Source: Planctomycetes bacterium B3_Pla (lineage in GTDB: Bacteria; Planctomycetota; Phycisphaerae; Sedimentisphaerales; Anaerobacaceae). From it: a DNA stretch of 64,000 nt. Within the stretch, counting starts at the first letter, position 1. Each line of letters opens with the position of its first letter. The notes under the pieces were generated by a model, which was not told the DNA's origin, did no database searches, and saw only the letters and a program-made list of their open reading frames with translations. Location: the NCBI GenBank assembly GCA_005223045.1, contig NJBM01000001.1, forward strand, positions 310,001 to 374,000, given 5' to 3'. The position numbers and the translations under genes are program-made. Below, piece after piece: positions 52,736-60,699 of this stretch.

Positions 52736-53796
52736 AGGCTCTTATCGACAACAAATGTTGCTCCAAGAAATATGTCCAGCGCCATTGGTGCACATAGCAA
52801 CGCGAGCCGCAATGGATTTATACGCAGTTTTGCGCGCGCTACAAAAAAAAGAATCCCCCCGGCAATAGCGCCGAGTATGTACATGTTTGCCGTCTGGATG
52901 AAAAGCATGGCGTATGCGTCGCCCATCCCCATGAATGACTGGAAATATTTTGTTGCCAGAAGCAGTGTCACGATGGCGAGGATTCCCATTACTATTGCGG
53001 TGAGCAGGATCCACTTTCTGTCTGCCGGACCGGCGGAGACCAGTCCCTGCATGCCGGCGCCAACGAGTATCGAGCAGCAGAGCGTGCTAATTGCGAAAAA
53101 TATTATGGGGCTGATATCAAGATACGAATCGCAAAAGGCCAGCGCCGCAGCGCCTGCAAAGATTGCGATAATACCGAACCGCCGAGTCGCCAGGGACGCC
53201 GTGGATCGTACCCTCTGGGCGATTCCGCCGGTTATCAGAAGTCTGAGAGGAGCCAGAAACATTGCGATACCCATGATCAGCGGTGCGATTGGAACATGGT
53301 AGAACCCGATCAAGGTTTTTTGCCGTCTGGCTGCGGCCAGAGGGGTCAACATGCCGGTCAGGTCTGCGAAATGCAGTTTCAGTCTTATTGGGACCGGATA
53401 TAATGCGAAGCTCGCGGATACCTGGAAAAACAGAAGGATCGCCAGGAAAGGCAGAGCAGCCAACGGCACGCGGAGCCACCGCCACCTGCCTTCAGGGCCA
53501 AACACGGCCGGGCAGAACATCCAGGGTATGGCCGCCACTAAGAAGCCTGCCGTGGGGTGAAACTTGCCTAACCCAAGTGCAAAAGGCCCGAAGCCGTAAA
53601 GGGCGCCTGCAAAAAACGACTCGGCAAATCCAGCCACCCAGCGTCTGCTAAGCACATAGCAGCCTAGAGAACCCAGGCAAGCGTTTAACGTAAGAAGGTG
53701 CTGCCATCTGTCGAAGTTTTTGAAATACGGCTGATACAAATACACGGCGAAGGCACAGTATATCAATGCTGCTGCGGCAAACCTGGCATATTTCAT
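52732..53796 (-). CDS. Polytopic membrane protein, unrecognised
   Basis: A 354-residue protein with eight to ten hydrophobic segments from the N-terminus on (FAAAALIYCAFAVYLY, LGKFHPTAGFLVAAIPWMF, FLAILLFFQVSASFALYPV, IMGIAMFLAPLRLLITGG and others). Short charged loops lie between them. No known motif is evident; the general look recalls glycosyltransferase-related or lipid-linked membrane proteins, without proof. It follows purM by 84 bases, but a repeat element is between them. Confidence 0.75.
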   Translation of the reverse strand: MKYARFAAAALIYCAFAVYLYQPYFKNFDRWQHLLTLNACLGSLGCYVLSRRWVAGFAESFFAGALYGFGPFALGLGKFHPTAGFLVAAIPWMFCPAVFGPEGRWRWLRVPLAALPFLAILLFFQVSASFALYPVPIRLKLHFADLTGMLTPLAAARRQKTLIGFYHVPIAPLIMGIAMFLAPLRLLITGGIAQRVRSTASLATRRFGIIAIFAGAAALAFCDSYLDISPIIFFAISTLCCSILVGAGMQGLVSAGPADRKWILLTAIVMGILAIVTLLLATKYFQSFMGMGDAYAMLFIQTANMYILGAIAGGILFFVARAKLRINPLRLALLCAPMALDIFLGATFVVDKSL

Positions 53797-53821
53797 AATG
53801 TCTGAGTTTTTGGTTTTGGGT

Positions 53822-53874
53822 GTAGGGGCAACCCTGTGTGGTTGCCCTGGGCAGGCACGCAGACCTGCCCCTAC
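53822..53874 (+). repeat. 53-bp GTAGGGGC element, copy 1
   Basis: Two hairpins in series, GGGCAACC...GGTTGCCC and GGGCAGGC...GACCTGCCC, framed by GTAGGGGC and GCCCCTAC. It differs from the reverse complement of copy 2 (60724-60776) at only three of 53 positions. Confidence 0.88.
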
Positions 53875-53880
53875 ATTTCT

Positions 53881-54948
53881 TCATTTCAGGACCACTTTGC
53901 CGGTCCCTGTGGTTATCCTGCCTATCCTATAAACCTTCTCGCCGAATTTCGTCAGCTTCCTGGCAATTGAATTGGCGAAATCCTCGGCCACTATCAGCAC
54001 GAATCCTATTCCCATGTTGAAGACCCGGAACATCTCCTCTTCTTTGACAGGGCCTGCATTTTGCAGGAATGTGAAGATATTATGTCTGGACCAGCTTGAT
54101 TTTTTTATGACTGCGTTGCAGTCTTTCGGCAGGACTCGTGGAATGTTGCCTACCAATCCCCCGCCGGTAATGTGCGCCATCCCGTGGACTACACGTTTTA
54201 CCTTGTACTTTGAGAGTAACCTTATCAGCGGGCGAACGTATATGCGTGTCGGCTCCAATAGAACATTACCCAGCACGGCGCCGCCGAGCCCTTCCGGTCT
54301 ATCGGTCATCTTGAGCCTGGCTCGCTTGAAACAGATATTGCGAACGAGCGTGAATCCGTTGCTGTGCAATCCGTTTGAGGCAAGACCAAGAATCACATCG
54401 CCCTTTCCTATCATTTGGCCCGTGATTATTTTCTTTCGCTCGATAACACCTACTGCGAATCCGGCCATGTCGAAATCTTCGGGCGAATAGGTATCCGGCA
54501 TTTCGGCGGTTTCTCCGCCGATCAGCGCACAGTCGGCCTGGCGACATCCGGCCGCAACGCCTTTTACAAGCTCGGCCACGAATTCCGGCTCCAGCTTGTG
54601 GACGGCTAAGTAGTCTAAGAAAAACAACGGCTCAGCGCCCTGAACGAGCATATCGTTGACGCTCATCGCCACCAGGTCGATGCCGACGGTATCGAACTTC
54701 TTTATCTCGCCGGCCAATTGGACCTTGCTTCCCACGCCATCGGTACAGGCCACAAGAACAGGATTCTTGTAGTTTCTCTTGAAGAGTCGTTCGTCGTAAT
54801 CCAGACGAAACATCCCGGCAAAGCCATCCCGTGATTCGATCACCCGCGGGCCGAAAGTGCTGGCTACAGCCGAGTATATCTGCCGGACCATCTGGTCGTT
54901 GGCATCAATACTGACTCCGGATTGTTCGTAACTTATATGCTCACTCAT
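53881..54948 (-). CDS. purM: Phosphoribosylformylglycinamidine cyclo-ligase
   Basis: PurM (AIR synthase) closes the imidazole ring in purine synthesis. Motifs: SYEQSGVSIDANDQMV, VACTDGVGSKVQLAG (near residue 66), VAMSVNDMLVQGAEPLFFLDYLA and LIGGETAEMPDTYSPEDFDMAGFAVG. The 355-residue length is normal. purF lies next upstream in the same direction, 190 bases away, with an ATCAGG-word repeat filling the gap. Confidence 0.96.
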   Translation of the reverse strand: MSEHISYEQSGVSIDANDQMVRQIYSAVASTFGPRVIESRDGFAGMFRLDYDERLFKRNYKNPVLVACTDGVGSKVQLAGEIKKFDTVGIDLVAMSVNDMLVQGAEPLFFLDYLAVHKLEPEFVAELVKGVAAGCRQADCALIGGETAEMPDTYSPEDFDMAGFAVGVIERKKIITGQMIGKGDVILGLASNGLHSNGFTLVRNICFKRARLKMTDRPEGLGGAVLGNVLLEPTRIYVRPLIRLLSKYKVKRVVHGMAHITGGGLVGNIPRVLPKDCNAVIKKSSWSRHNIFTFLQNAGPVKEEEMFRVFNMGIGFVLIVAEDFANSIARKLTKFGEKVYRIGRITTGTGKVVLK

Positions 54949-54974
54949 TCGCGAACCATATATTAAACAACAAA

Positions 54975-55125
54975 GGGAACCAGGTTATCAGGTTATCAGG
55001 ATGTAAGCGATCAGGGTCTCAGGGAATCAGGGAATACAGCAACCCCGATAGACGTGCATCGGGGGATGCACCTGATATTCTGATAACCTGATAACCACTA
55101 CCTGATAAACTGATACCCTGATGCC
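54975..55125. repeat. ATCAGG-word hairpin repeat
   Basis: AGGTTATCAGGTTATCAGG and further ATCAGGG words on the left face CCTGATATTCTGATAACC and CCTGATAAACTGATACC words on the right. It lies between purF and purM and can form a long imperfect stem in the transcript. Confidence 0.85.
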
Positions 55126-55138
55126 CAATGACTCGATT

Positions 55139-56581
55139 CTACTCCATTTCATCAAACATATTCATCTGGTAGCGTTCCATGGCGAACTTGTTGACGGCAA
55201 CATCGATCGGTATCCTGTATTTGCCGCTCCAGCAAGCGGTGCAGTAGTGGTCCGCGGGCAGAGCCGCGCACTGAAGAAGCCCTTCCAGCGACGTATAACC
55301 TATACTGTCAACCTCAAGAAATTCCCTTATTTGCTCGATATCGCGGTTGTTTGCCAGCAGCTCCTCTTTGGTCGGGAAATCAACGCCGTAAAAGCAGGGG
55401 AATCTGATAGGCGGGCAACTCACTCGCATGTGGATTTCTTTTGCCCCCGACTTGCGCAATGCCCTGATTTTGCCCCTGGTGGTGGTGCCGCGAACTATGG
55501 AATCGTCAACTACGACTATGCGCTTGCCGGCTACAACCTCGTTTACCACCGCCAGCTTGAGCCTGACCTCCAGTTCCCTCGATCTCTGGTCCGGCGCTAT
55601 GAACGTCCGGCCCACATAATGGCTTCTCACCAGTCCCATGTCGAACGGTATTTTGCTCTGCTCGGCGTATCCCACCCCAGCGGACGTTCCCGAGTCCGGC
55701 ACGGGTATCACAACGTCGGCATCGACAGGGTGTTCCACAGCCAGTTGCCTTCCAAGCTTCTTCCTGAACTCGTGGACATTCTCGCCGAAAAACGTACTGT
55801 TTTGCTTGGCGAAATAGACGTGCTCGAAGATGCAATGGGCGGGTGTAACGGTGCCGGGCGTGATGAAAAATCTGCTGGACAGGCCATCTTTGTCCAGCCG
55901 AACGATTTCACCCGGCTCAACTTCACGAACGAACTCGGCCGCGATAGCATCCAAAGCACACGTCTCGCTGGCAACAACATAACAGCCCTCTTCGGTCTGG
56001 CCTATGCACAAGGGCCTGATCCCGTAGGGATCGCGGGCAGCTTCAATGCGATCGGCAAACAAAAAGAGCAGACTATAGGCGCCCTGCAGGTGGTTCAACA
56101 CATGCGCCAGTGGATCGGGTCTGCTGACATGGGTCGGCTTGGCGAGCAAATGAATGATGACTTCGGTATCTCCGGTGGACTTGAAGATGCTGCCGTACGC
56201 CTCATATTCGTCGTGCAGCAGCGGCGCATTGATGAGGTTGCCGTTATGCGCCACCGCCACCTGCCCTCTGGAATACTCGGCCAACAGCGGCTGACTGTTC
56301 GCAGCCCTGCTGGCGCCCGTCGTCGAATACCGCACGTGCCCGATCACTATCGGATTGGCCAGTTTGTCGAAGATATTCCTTCCGGCCCGAAAAACACGCC
56401 TGACCGTACCCATGCCGGTATAGCACTGGATCGATTCACCGTCGCTCGATGCGATCCCCGCCGATTCCTGCCCCCGATGCTGAAGGCTGTGCAGGCCGAA
56501 ATAGGTCTTTTGAACCGCATCGGGATCGCCGAAAATCCCAAAAAGACCGCAATTTTCTTTTTTGTCTGAAACCATAAACAT
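55139..56581 (-). CDS. purF: Amidophosphoribosyltransferase
   Basis: PurF makes phosphoribosylamine from PRPP and glutamine, the first committed step of purine synthesis. The N-terminal propeptide MFMVSDKKEN precedes the nucleophile Cys11 in CGLFGIFGD. The PRPP-binding VVDDSIVRGTTTRG and the cluster-type Cys in CPPIRFPCFYGVDFPTKEEL point to the Fe-S form of the enzyme. I chose ATG 56581; ATG 56575 is equally possible, and the upstream extension of the frame is a GCGTATTGCG-word repeat. Length is about 480 residues. Confidence 0.95.
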   Translation of the reverse strand: MFMVSDKKENCGLFGIFGDPDAVQKTYFGLHSLQHRGQESAGIASSDGESIQCYTGMGTVRRVFRAGRNIFDKLANPIVIGHVRYSTTGASRAANSQPLLAEYSRGQVAVAHNGNLINAPLLHDEYEAYGSIFKSTGDTEVIIHLLAKPTHVSRPDPLAHVLNHLQGAYSLLFLFADRIEAARDPYGIRPLCIGQTEEGCYVVASETCALDAIAAEFVREVEPGEIVRLDKDGLSSRFFITPGTVTPAHCIFEHVYFAKQNSTFFGENVHEFRKKLGRQLAVEHPVDADVVIPVPDSGTSAGVGYAEQSKIPFDMGLVRSHYVGRTFIAPDQRSRELEVRLKLAVVNEVVAGKRIVVVDDSIVRGTTTRGKIRALRKSGAKEIHMRVSCPPIRFPCFYGVDFPTKEELLANNRDIEQIREFLEVDSIGYTSLEGLLQCAALPADHYCTACWSGKYRIPIDVAVNKFAMERYQMNMFDEME

Positions 56582-56663
56582 ATTCGCATTGCGTATATCG
56601 TATTGCGTGATGCGTATTGGCATTCCTCTTTTTCGCAATACGCAATACGCACGACGCATCACG
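56578..56663. repeat. GCGTATTGCGT-word hairpin upstream of purF
   Basis: GCATTGCGTATATCGTATTGCG words are followed by CGCAATACGCAATACGCACG words around a short AT-rich centre. Same family as 16064-16140 and 19268-19330. Confidence 0.85.
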
Positions 56664-56690
56664 AACATTTTGCAATCATATCAAATCAAT

Positions 56691-56720
56691 TTGAAATTAG
56701 AAGTTTGAAATTAGAAATTG
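56691..56720. repeat. AATTAGAA words downstream of the thioesterase gene
   Basis: TTTGAAATTAGAAGTTTGAAATTAGAAATTG is an F-type arm without a partner. Confidence 0.55.
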
Positions 56721-57134
56721 TTACTCGGGGTACATGAATTCGGGAATTCGTTGAATCTTACCCTCGGCGTTGACGCAGGCCAATATGGTAGTGCCCTCGG
56801 CCAGGACTACGCCGTCGCCGGCACGCGAGAGTTTGTACGTGTGCTCGACCTTGCTGGCAGTAACCGCCGAGCAGGTCGTCTGAAGTTGAAGTTTCTCATC
56901 GTATTGCACAGGCCGGCGATATTTTACACTCAACCGGGCCACGACAAAGAAAACTCCCGCCTGTTCAAGGTCTTTGTACGCCAGGCCGTTGGCCCGCAAC
57001 AGTTCCGTACGACCCATCTCAAACCACACGGGATGAACGCAGTGATGTACCACACCGCCCTTATCGGTCTCGGCATACCGAGGCACGACAGTAATCGTGT
57101 GGCTCTGAATGGTCATTCTTTGCGGAAAATCCAT
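56721..57134 (-). CDS. Acyl-CoA thioesterase, YbgC/FadM hot-dog family
   Basis: A 137-residue hot-dog fold protein. TVVPRYAETDKGGVVHHCVHPVWFEMGRTELLR (residues 15-47) holds the catalytic Asp-His region of the 4HBT family. VARLSVKYRRPVQYDEKLQL follows. ATG 57134 has GGAG upstream. In other bacteria YbgC is with tol-pal, which is not seen here; the substrate acyl chain is unknown. Confidence 0.9.
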   Translation of the reverse strand: MDFPQRMTIQSHTITVVPRYAETDKGGVVHHCVHPVWFEMGRTELLRANGLAYKDLEQAGVFFVVARLSVKYRRPVQYDEKLQLQTTCSAVTASKVEHTYKLSRAGDGVVLAEGTTILACVNAEGKIQRIPEFMYPE

Positions 57135-57152
57135 CGCAAACTCCAGATGAAA

Positions 57153-57232
57153 TATCAAAATTCAAATATTAAAAGTCAAAATAGCGGAGTTGCCGCGTGG
57201 CGGCAACGACTTCCTTAATTTTGCATTTTGCA
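57153..57232. repeat. TCAAAAT-word repeat, left of the MFS gene
   Basis: AAATATCAAAATTCAAATATTAAAAG words, a GCCGCGTGGCGGC hairpin, then inverse words TTTTGCATTTTGCAC. Matching words are on the other side of the sugar porter gene. Confidence 0.65.
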
Positions 57233-57233
57233 C

Positions 57234-58619
57234 TTAGGTCTGCCAGTGTTTCTCTATCTCTTCGAGCGTTTTGCCCTTCGTTTCCGGCACAAATCGCCAT
57301 ACAAAACTCAACAACACCACGCAGAAGATGCCGTAGAGCCAGAACGGGAAGGCATGGTGGAACTTGTCGAGCAGCCATTTATTCTCGTTCATCATCGGAA
57401 ACGTCTGCGAAATAACGTAGTTCGCGACCCACAGACATACCGTCGCGATAGCCATCGCCCTGCCGCGAATCCGCGTGGGGAATATCTCCGAGAGAATCAC
57501 CCAGGTTACAGGCCCGACCGAAAGGGCGAAGCAGGCGATATAGCCCAGGATAAACAGCAGAATCCACAATTCCGTTCTCTGGCAGTAGGACGCTAAACCC
57601 ATCGCCAACAGAGAAATCCCCATCCCGGCAGAGCCGATCATCATCAAAGGCTTTCGACCCAGCCGATCCACCGTCCAGATGGCGATAACAGTGAAACTCA
57701 GGTTTACCACACCTATGATCACGGTCTGGAGAAGTGCGGCGTTGGTCTCGGAACCCATCTTCTTGAAGATTTCCGTGCCGAAGTAGAGGAAAACGTTAAT
57801 CCCGGTAACTTGTTGCAGAACAGCCAATACAATCCCGATCACAAGCACGATTTTCATGCCGGGCTGAAGCAGTTGCCTGAGCGATCCGCTTTCGTGGGCG
57901 AGGGCGTCCTCGATCTCCGACAGCTCGGTTTTGGCGTATTGGGCACCGTCAACACGGGTCAGAATCTCCAGCGCCTCGTCGCCGCGGTTTTGCTTGGTCA
58001 GCCAGCGCGGGCTTTCAGGCACTAAAAAGAGCAGAACCAGCAGAATTAAAGCCGGCAGAGCCTCCGAACCGAACATCCACCGCCAGCCGAGTTGTTGGTT
58101 CCATGCCGAATCGCCTTGAAGGGCAATAAAGTAGTTCGCAAAATAAACGACCAAAAAGCCGGTCACAATCGCAAACTGGTTGACCGAGACCATCCGGCCT
58201 CGAATTCTCGCCGGGCTAATCTCGGCAATATACATCGGCGAGGACATCGACGCCGCCCCGACACCGACACCGCCTACTATGCGGAAAATGATAAAAGTGG
58301 CAATATCTCTTGGCAAAGCCGTTCCTATCGCCGAGACAAGGAATAGAATCGCCGAGACTATCAGCACCTTTTTCCGTCCTAATCGGTCGCTGAACACGCC
58401 GGCAAGCGCCGCACCGACGGCGCATCCGAGAAGCGCACAACCGGTCACCCAGCCTTCCTGGCTCGCATCGAGAGTGAAGTGCGCCTTGAGAGGACCTATC
58501 GCTCCGTTGATTACTCCAGTGTCGTAGCCGAACAAGAGCCCCCCCAAAGCGGCTACGAGGCACACGATCATCACATATACGATACTGCCTTTTTCTTCGG
58601 TAGAAAGCCGGCTGCTCAT
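57234..58619 (-). CDS. MFS sugar porter (XylE/GLUT-like)
   Basis: A 461-residue, 12-helix major facilitator of the sugar porter family. Signatures: GGLLFGYDTGVINGA in TM1, DRLGRKK in loop 2-3, PESPRWL between TM6 and TM7, QQVTGINVFLYFGTEIF in TM7, DRLGRKPLM, and the C-terminal PETKGKTLEEIE. It probably takes up a hexose or pentose with protons. The gene has TCAAAAT-type repeats directly on both sides. Confidence 0.94.
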   Translation of the reverse strand: MSSRLSTEEKGSIVYVMIVCLVAALGGLLFGYDTGVINGAIGPLKAHFTLDASQEGWVTGCALLGCAVGAALAGVFSDRLGRKKVLIVSAILFLVSAIGTALPRDIATFIIFRIVGGVGVGAASMSSPMYIAEISPARIRGRMVSVNQFAIVTGFLVVYFANYFIALQGDSAWNQQLGWRWMFGSEALPALILLVLLFLVPESPRWLTKQNRGDEALEILTRVDGAQYAKTELSEIEDALAHESGSLRQLLQPGMKIVLVIGIVLAVLQQVTGINVFLYFGTEIFKKMGSETNAALLQTVIIGVVNLSFTVIAIWTVDRLGRKPLMMIGSAGMGISLLAMGLASYCQRTELWILLFILGYIACFALSVGPVTWVILSEIFPTRIRGRAMAIATVCLWVANYVISQTFPMMNENKWLLDKFHHAFPFWLYGIFCVVLLSFVWRFVPETKGKTLEEIEKHWQT

Positions 58620-58620
58620 A

Positions 58621-58757
58621 GCAAATATTAAAGATCAAACATCAAAAATTAAAATTGATGAGCCGCTTCGCGGGCTGTTTTTAAAAGCCTCGCCTAAGGC
58701 GAATCCGAAATTTTGATATTTGCACTTTGATTTTTTCATTTTCCTACTGCATTTTGA
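58621..58757. repeat. TCAAAAT-word repeat, right of the MFS gene
   Basis: ATTAAAGATCAAACATCAAAAATTAAAATTG words, a GCCGCTTCGCGGGC hairpin, then inverse words TTTTGATATTTGCACTTTGATTTT and more. The last part encodes the C-terminal AKIKMQ of the sulfatase. Confidence 0.7.
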
Positions 58758-60699
58758 TCTTTGCATTTATTTGGCAATTCTCCAACGCGTTTTTCAGCGC
58801 CCAATCAATGAACATTGCATGATTGTTATTTATGGGTGTCCCGTCCGGTTTCGTATATTTTGCTCTGACTCGTTCCATCTGCCTGGCAATCGGACATGCC
58901 CTGGCGCCGATACTCTGCAATTCGCGAGCTGCGTACAGGACCGTCTCTTGCCGTTTCTCTTGCAGGCCTTCTGCCAACACGCCCAGAGCATCCTCACACA
59001 AATCCAGATTACACAGCACCCCGGCCGCGGCAAATCGAACGTTCGGAGCCGGATCTTTCAGCAGGGGCTTCAACGCATCTGCGGCGGCTTCCCCCTCGGA
59101 ACCAAGGGCGCCAATGGCTACCGCAGCCCAATACCGTGCCGCGCTGTCCGAATCCCTCAGCAGGCTGATTAATCTCGGGAGATTATGCCGTCCTTTGCCG
59201 ACCAGATCGGCCGCCCTAAGGATACGCCGCTGGGGATACATGCGGGCATTTCGCGCGATTTCATAGGGCGTGGCCCCTTCGGAGCGAATGTGCATCTCCG
59301 CCTCCGGCAGTAATCCCGTGTCCCGCGTACCGAGCATCCATTTGCGGAGCACACCGCGAAGTCTCCCAAGAGTCTTGCGATGCTGAGTGGAATTTGCCAG
59401 GTTGCTAATCTCGTGCGGATCGGCCGACGTGTCGTAAAGTTCCTCGACAGGCTTGGTCGGCCCCCAGAGCAGTTTCTGCATGTCCGACAGTTCCTCATCC
59501 GCCACCGCCCGCCGAAGCTCTTTCATAATCTCTGCCCTGTCGGGGTATTCACTCGGCTGGATGTACGGCAAGTGCGGCATAAAATTGCGGATGTACTTAT
59601 AACGCTTATCGCGCACGCAGCGCGAGAATTCATAAGCCTCATCGACCCGGCTGGCTGCCGCGAAGATATACTCTCGCTGCGCCCCCGCCTTTCTGCCGAG
59701 GAATGCAGTTCCCTGCATGTAGTCCGGGATCGGCAACCCGAGAAGGTTCAATACGCTGGGAGCAAAATCTATGGAGCTGACTAATCTGTCGGTCTTCCTG
59801 CCCGTCCTGGCAGGCGAGAGCTTTCTATAACGCCCGGGGAAATGAATAAGCAACGGCACATGAAGGCCCGTATCGTAGAGCGTTCTTTTGAAGCGGGGGA
59901 TGCCCAGCCCGTGGTCGGAGAAGAAGAACACTATCGTGTTGTCAGCCAGCCCGTCAGCTTCGAGCTGGGCGAGCAAATCGCCGACCTGCTTGTCCATGAA
60001 GGTAATCAAGTTGTAGTAGCGTGCCCAGATTTTCCGCACAAACGGAGTATCAGGATAGTACGGCGGAAGAGTGAATTTCGCCGGATCGTGGCGCTCTTCG
60101 GATTTGAGCTTCGAACTGTACTTGTCAAAAAACTCCTCGTCGGAACCGTTAATCTGTCCCTGGTGCGTGGAGACAAAATTAAACACGCTAAAGAACGGCT
60201 GATCGCCCTCTCGCTTGCGCCAGTGGGCCTCGTGACTCGATTCGTCCCAGACATCGACGTCGATGAAATTGTAGTCCTTTTTGTAATTGTTCGAGCAGTA
60301 GTATCCGGCCTGCCGCAGGTATTGGGGGAAACACTTGACTTGTTCCGGCAGCTTAACATCGGAGCGCAGGTGCTGAGTCCCGAGGGAAGTGGCGTGTACG
60401 CCCGTGACCAGGCACGAGCGCATCGGCGCGCATACCGGCGCAGTCACAAAAGCTTTCATATACTGCACCGACTCGCCGGCCAGCTTATCAATGTTCGGCG
60501 TTAGCGCGTGAGTGTCACCGTAGCAACCCAGGTACGGACTGATATCTTCACACGTAATCCAGAGAATGTTAGGTTTGTCTTCAGGAGCGTCGCCTGGTAA
60601 CAGTCTTGTCAACCGCGTGCAGCCCGAGAAGGCAAAGACCGAGGCGGAGAGTCCCGCTGCTTTTAGAAAACCACGGCGTGTATTGAAGGAAGCACTCAT
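58744..60699 (-). CDS. Exported S1-type sulfatase with C-terminal HEAT-like repeats
   Basis: A 651-residue sulfatase. The N-terminus TRRGFLKAAGLSASVFAFSGC has a Tat motif and a lipobox-like FSGC, so it may be a Tat-exported lipoprotein. The sulfatase core has KPNILWITCEDISPYLGCYG, VCAPMRSCLVTG with the Cys converted to formylglycine (core CxPxR; position four is Met instead of the usual Ser/Ala) and FFFSDHGLGIPRFKRTLYDTG. Residues from about 530 on are HEAT-like (AARYWAAVAIGALGSEGEAAADALKPLLKDPAPNVRFAAA). ATG 60699 overlaps the stop of the UroD-like gene by one base. The sulfated substrate is unknown. Confidence 0.92.
   Translation of the reverse strand: MSASFNTRRGFLKAAGLSASVFAFSGCTRLTRLLPGDAPEDKPNILWITCEDISPYLGCYGDTHALTPNIDKLAGESVQYMKAFVTAPVCAPMRSCLVTGVHATSLGTQHLRSDVKLPEQVKCFPQYLRQAGYYCSNNYKKDYNFIDVDVWDESSHEAHWRKREGDQPFFSVFNFVSTHQGQINGSDEEFFDKYSSKLKSEERHDPAKFTLPPYYPDTPFVRKIWARYYNLITFMDKQVGDLLAQLEADGLADNTIVFFFSDHGLGIPRFKRTLYDTGLHVPLLIHFPGRYRKLSPARTGRKTDRLVSSIDFAPSVLNLLGLPIPDYMQGTAFLGRKAGAQREYIFAAASRVDEAYEFSRCVRDKRYKYIRNFMPHLPYIQPSEYPDRAEIMKELRRAVADEELSDMQKLLWGPTKPVEELYDTSADPHEISNLANSTQHRKTLGRLRGVLRKWMLGTRDTGLLPEAEMHIRSEGATPYEIARNARMYPQRRILRAADLVGKGRHNLPRLISLLRDSDSAARYWAAVAIGALGSEGEAAADALKPLLKDPAPNVRFAAAGVLCNLDLCEDALGVLAEGLQEKRQETVLYAARELQSIGARACPIARQMERVRAKYTKPDGTPINNNHAMFIDWALKNALENCQINAKIKMQ

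Noticed and set aside
54975-55125. Possible CRISPR array (ATCAGG repeats)
   Set aside because: The repeated unit is a variable 6-10-base word without unique spacers of even length, the halves are inverse to each other, and no cas gene is in the window.
55121-56569. Forward 482-codon ORF opposite purF
   Set aside because: It is the antisense of purF, whose motifs are unambiguous on the minus strand.
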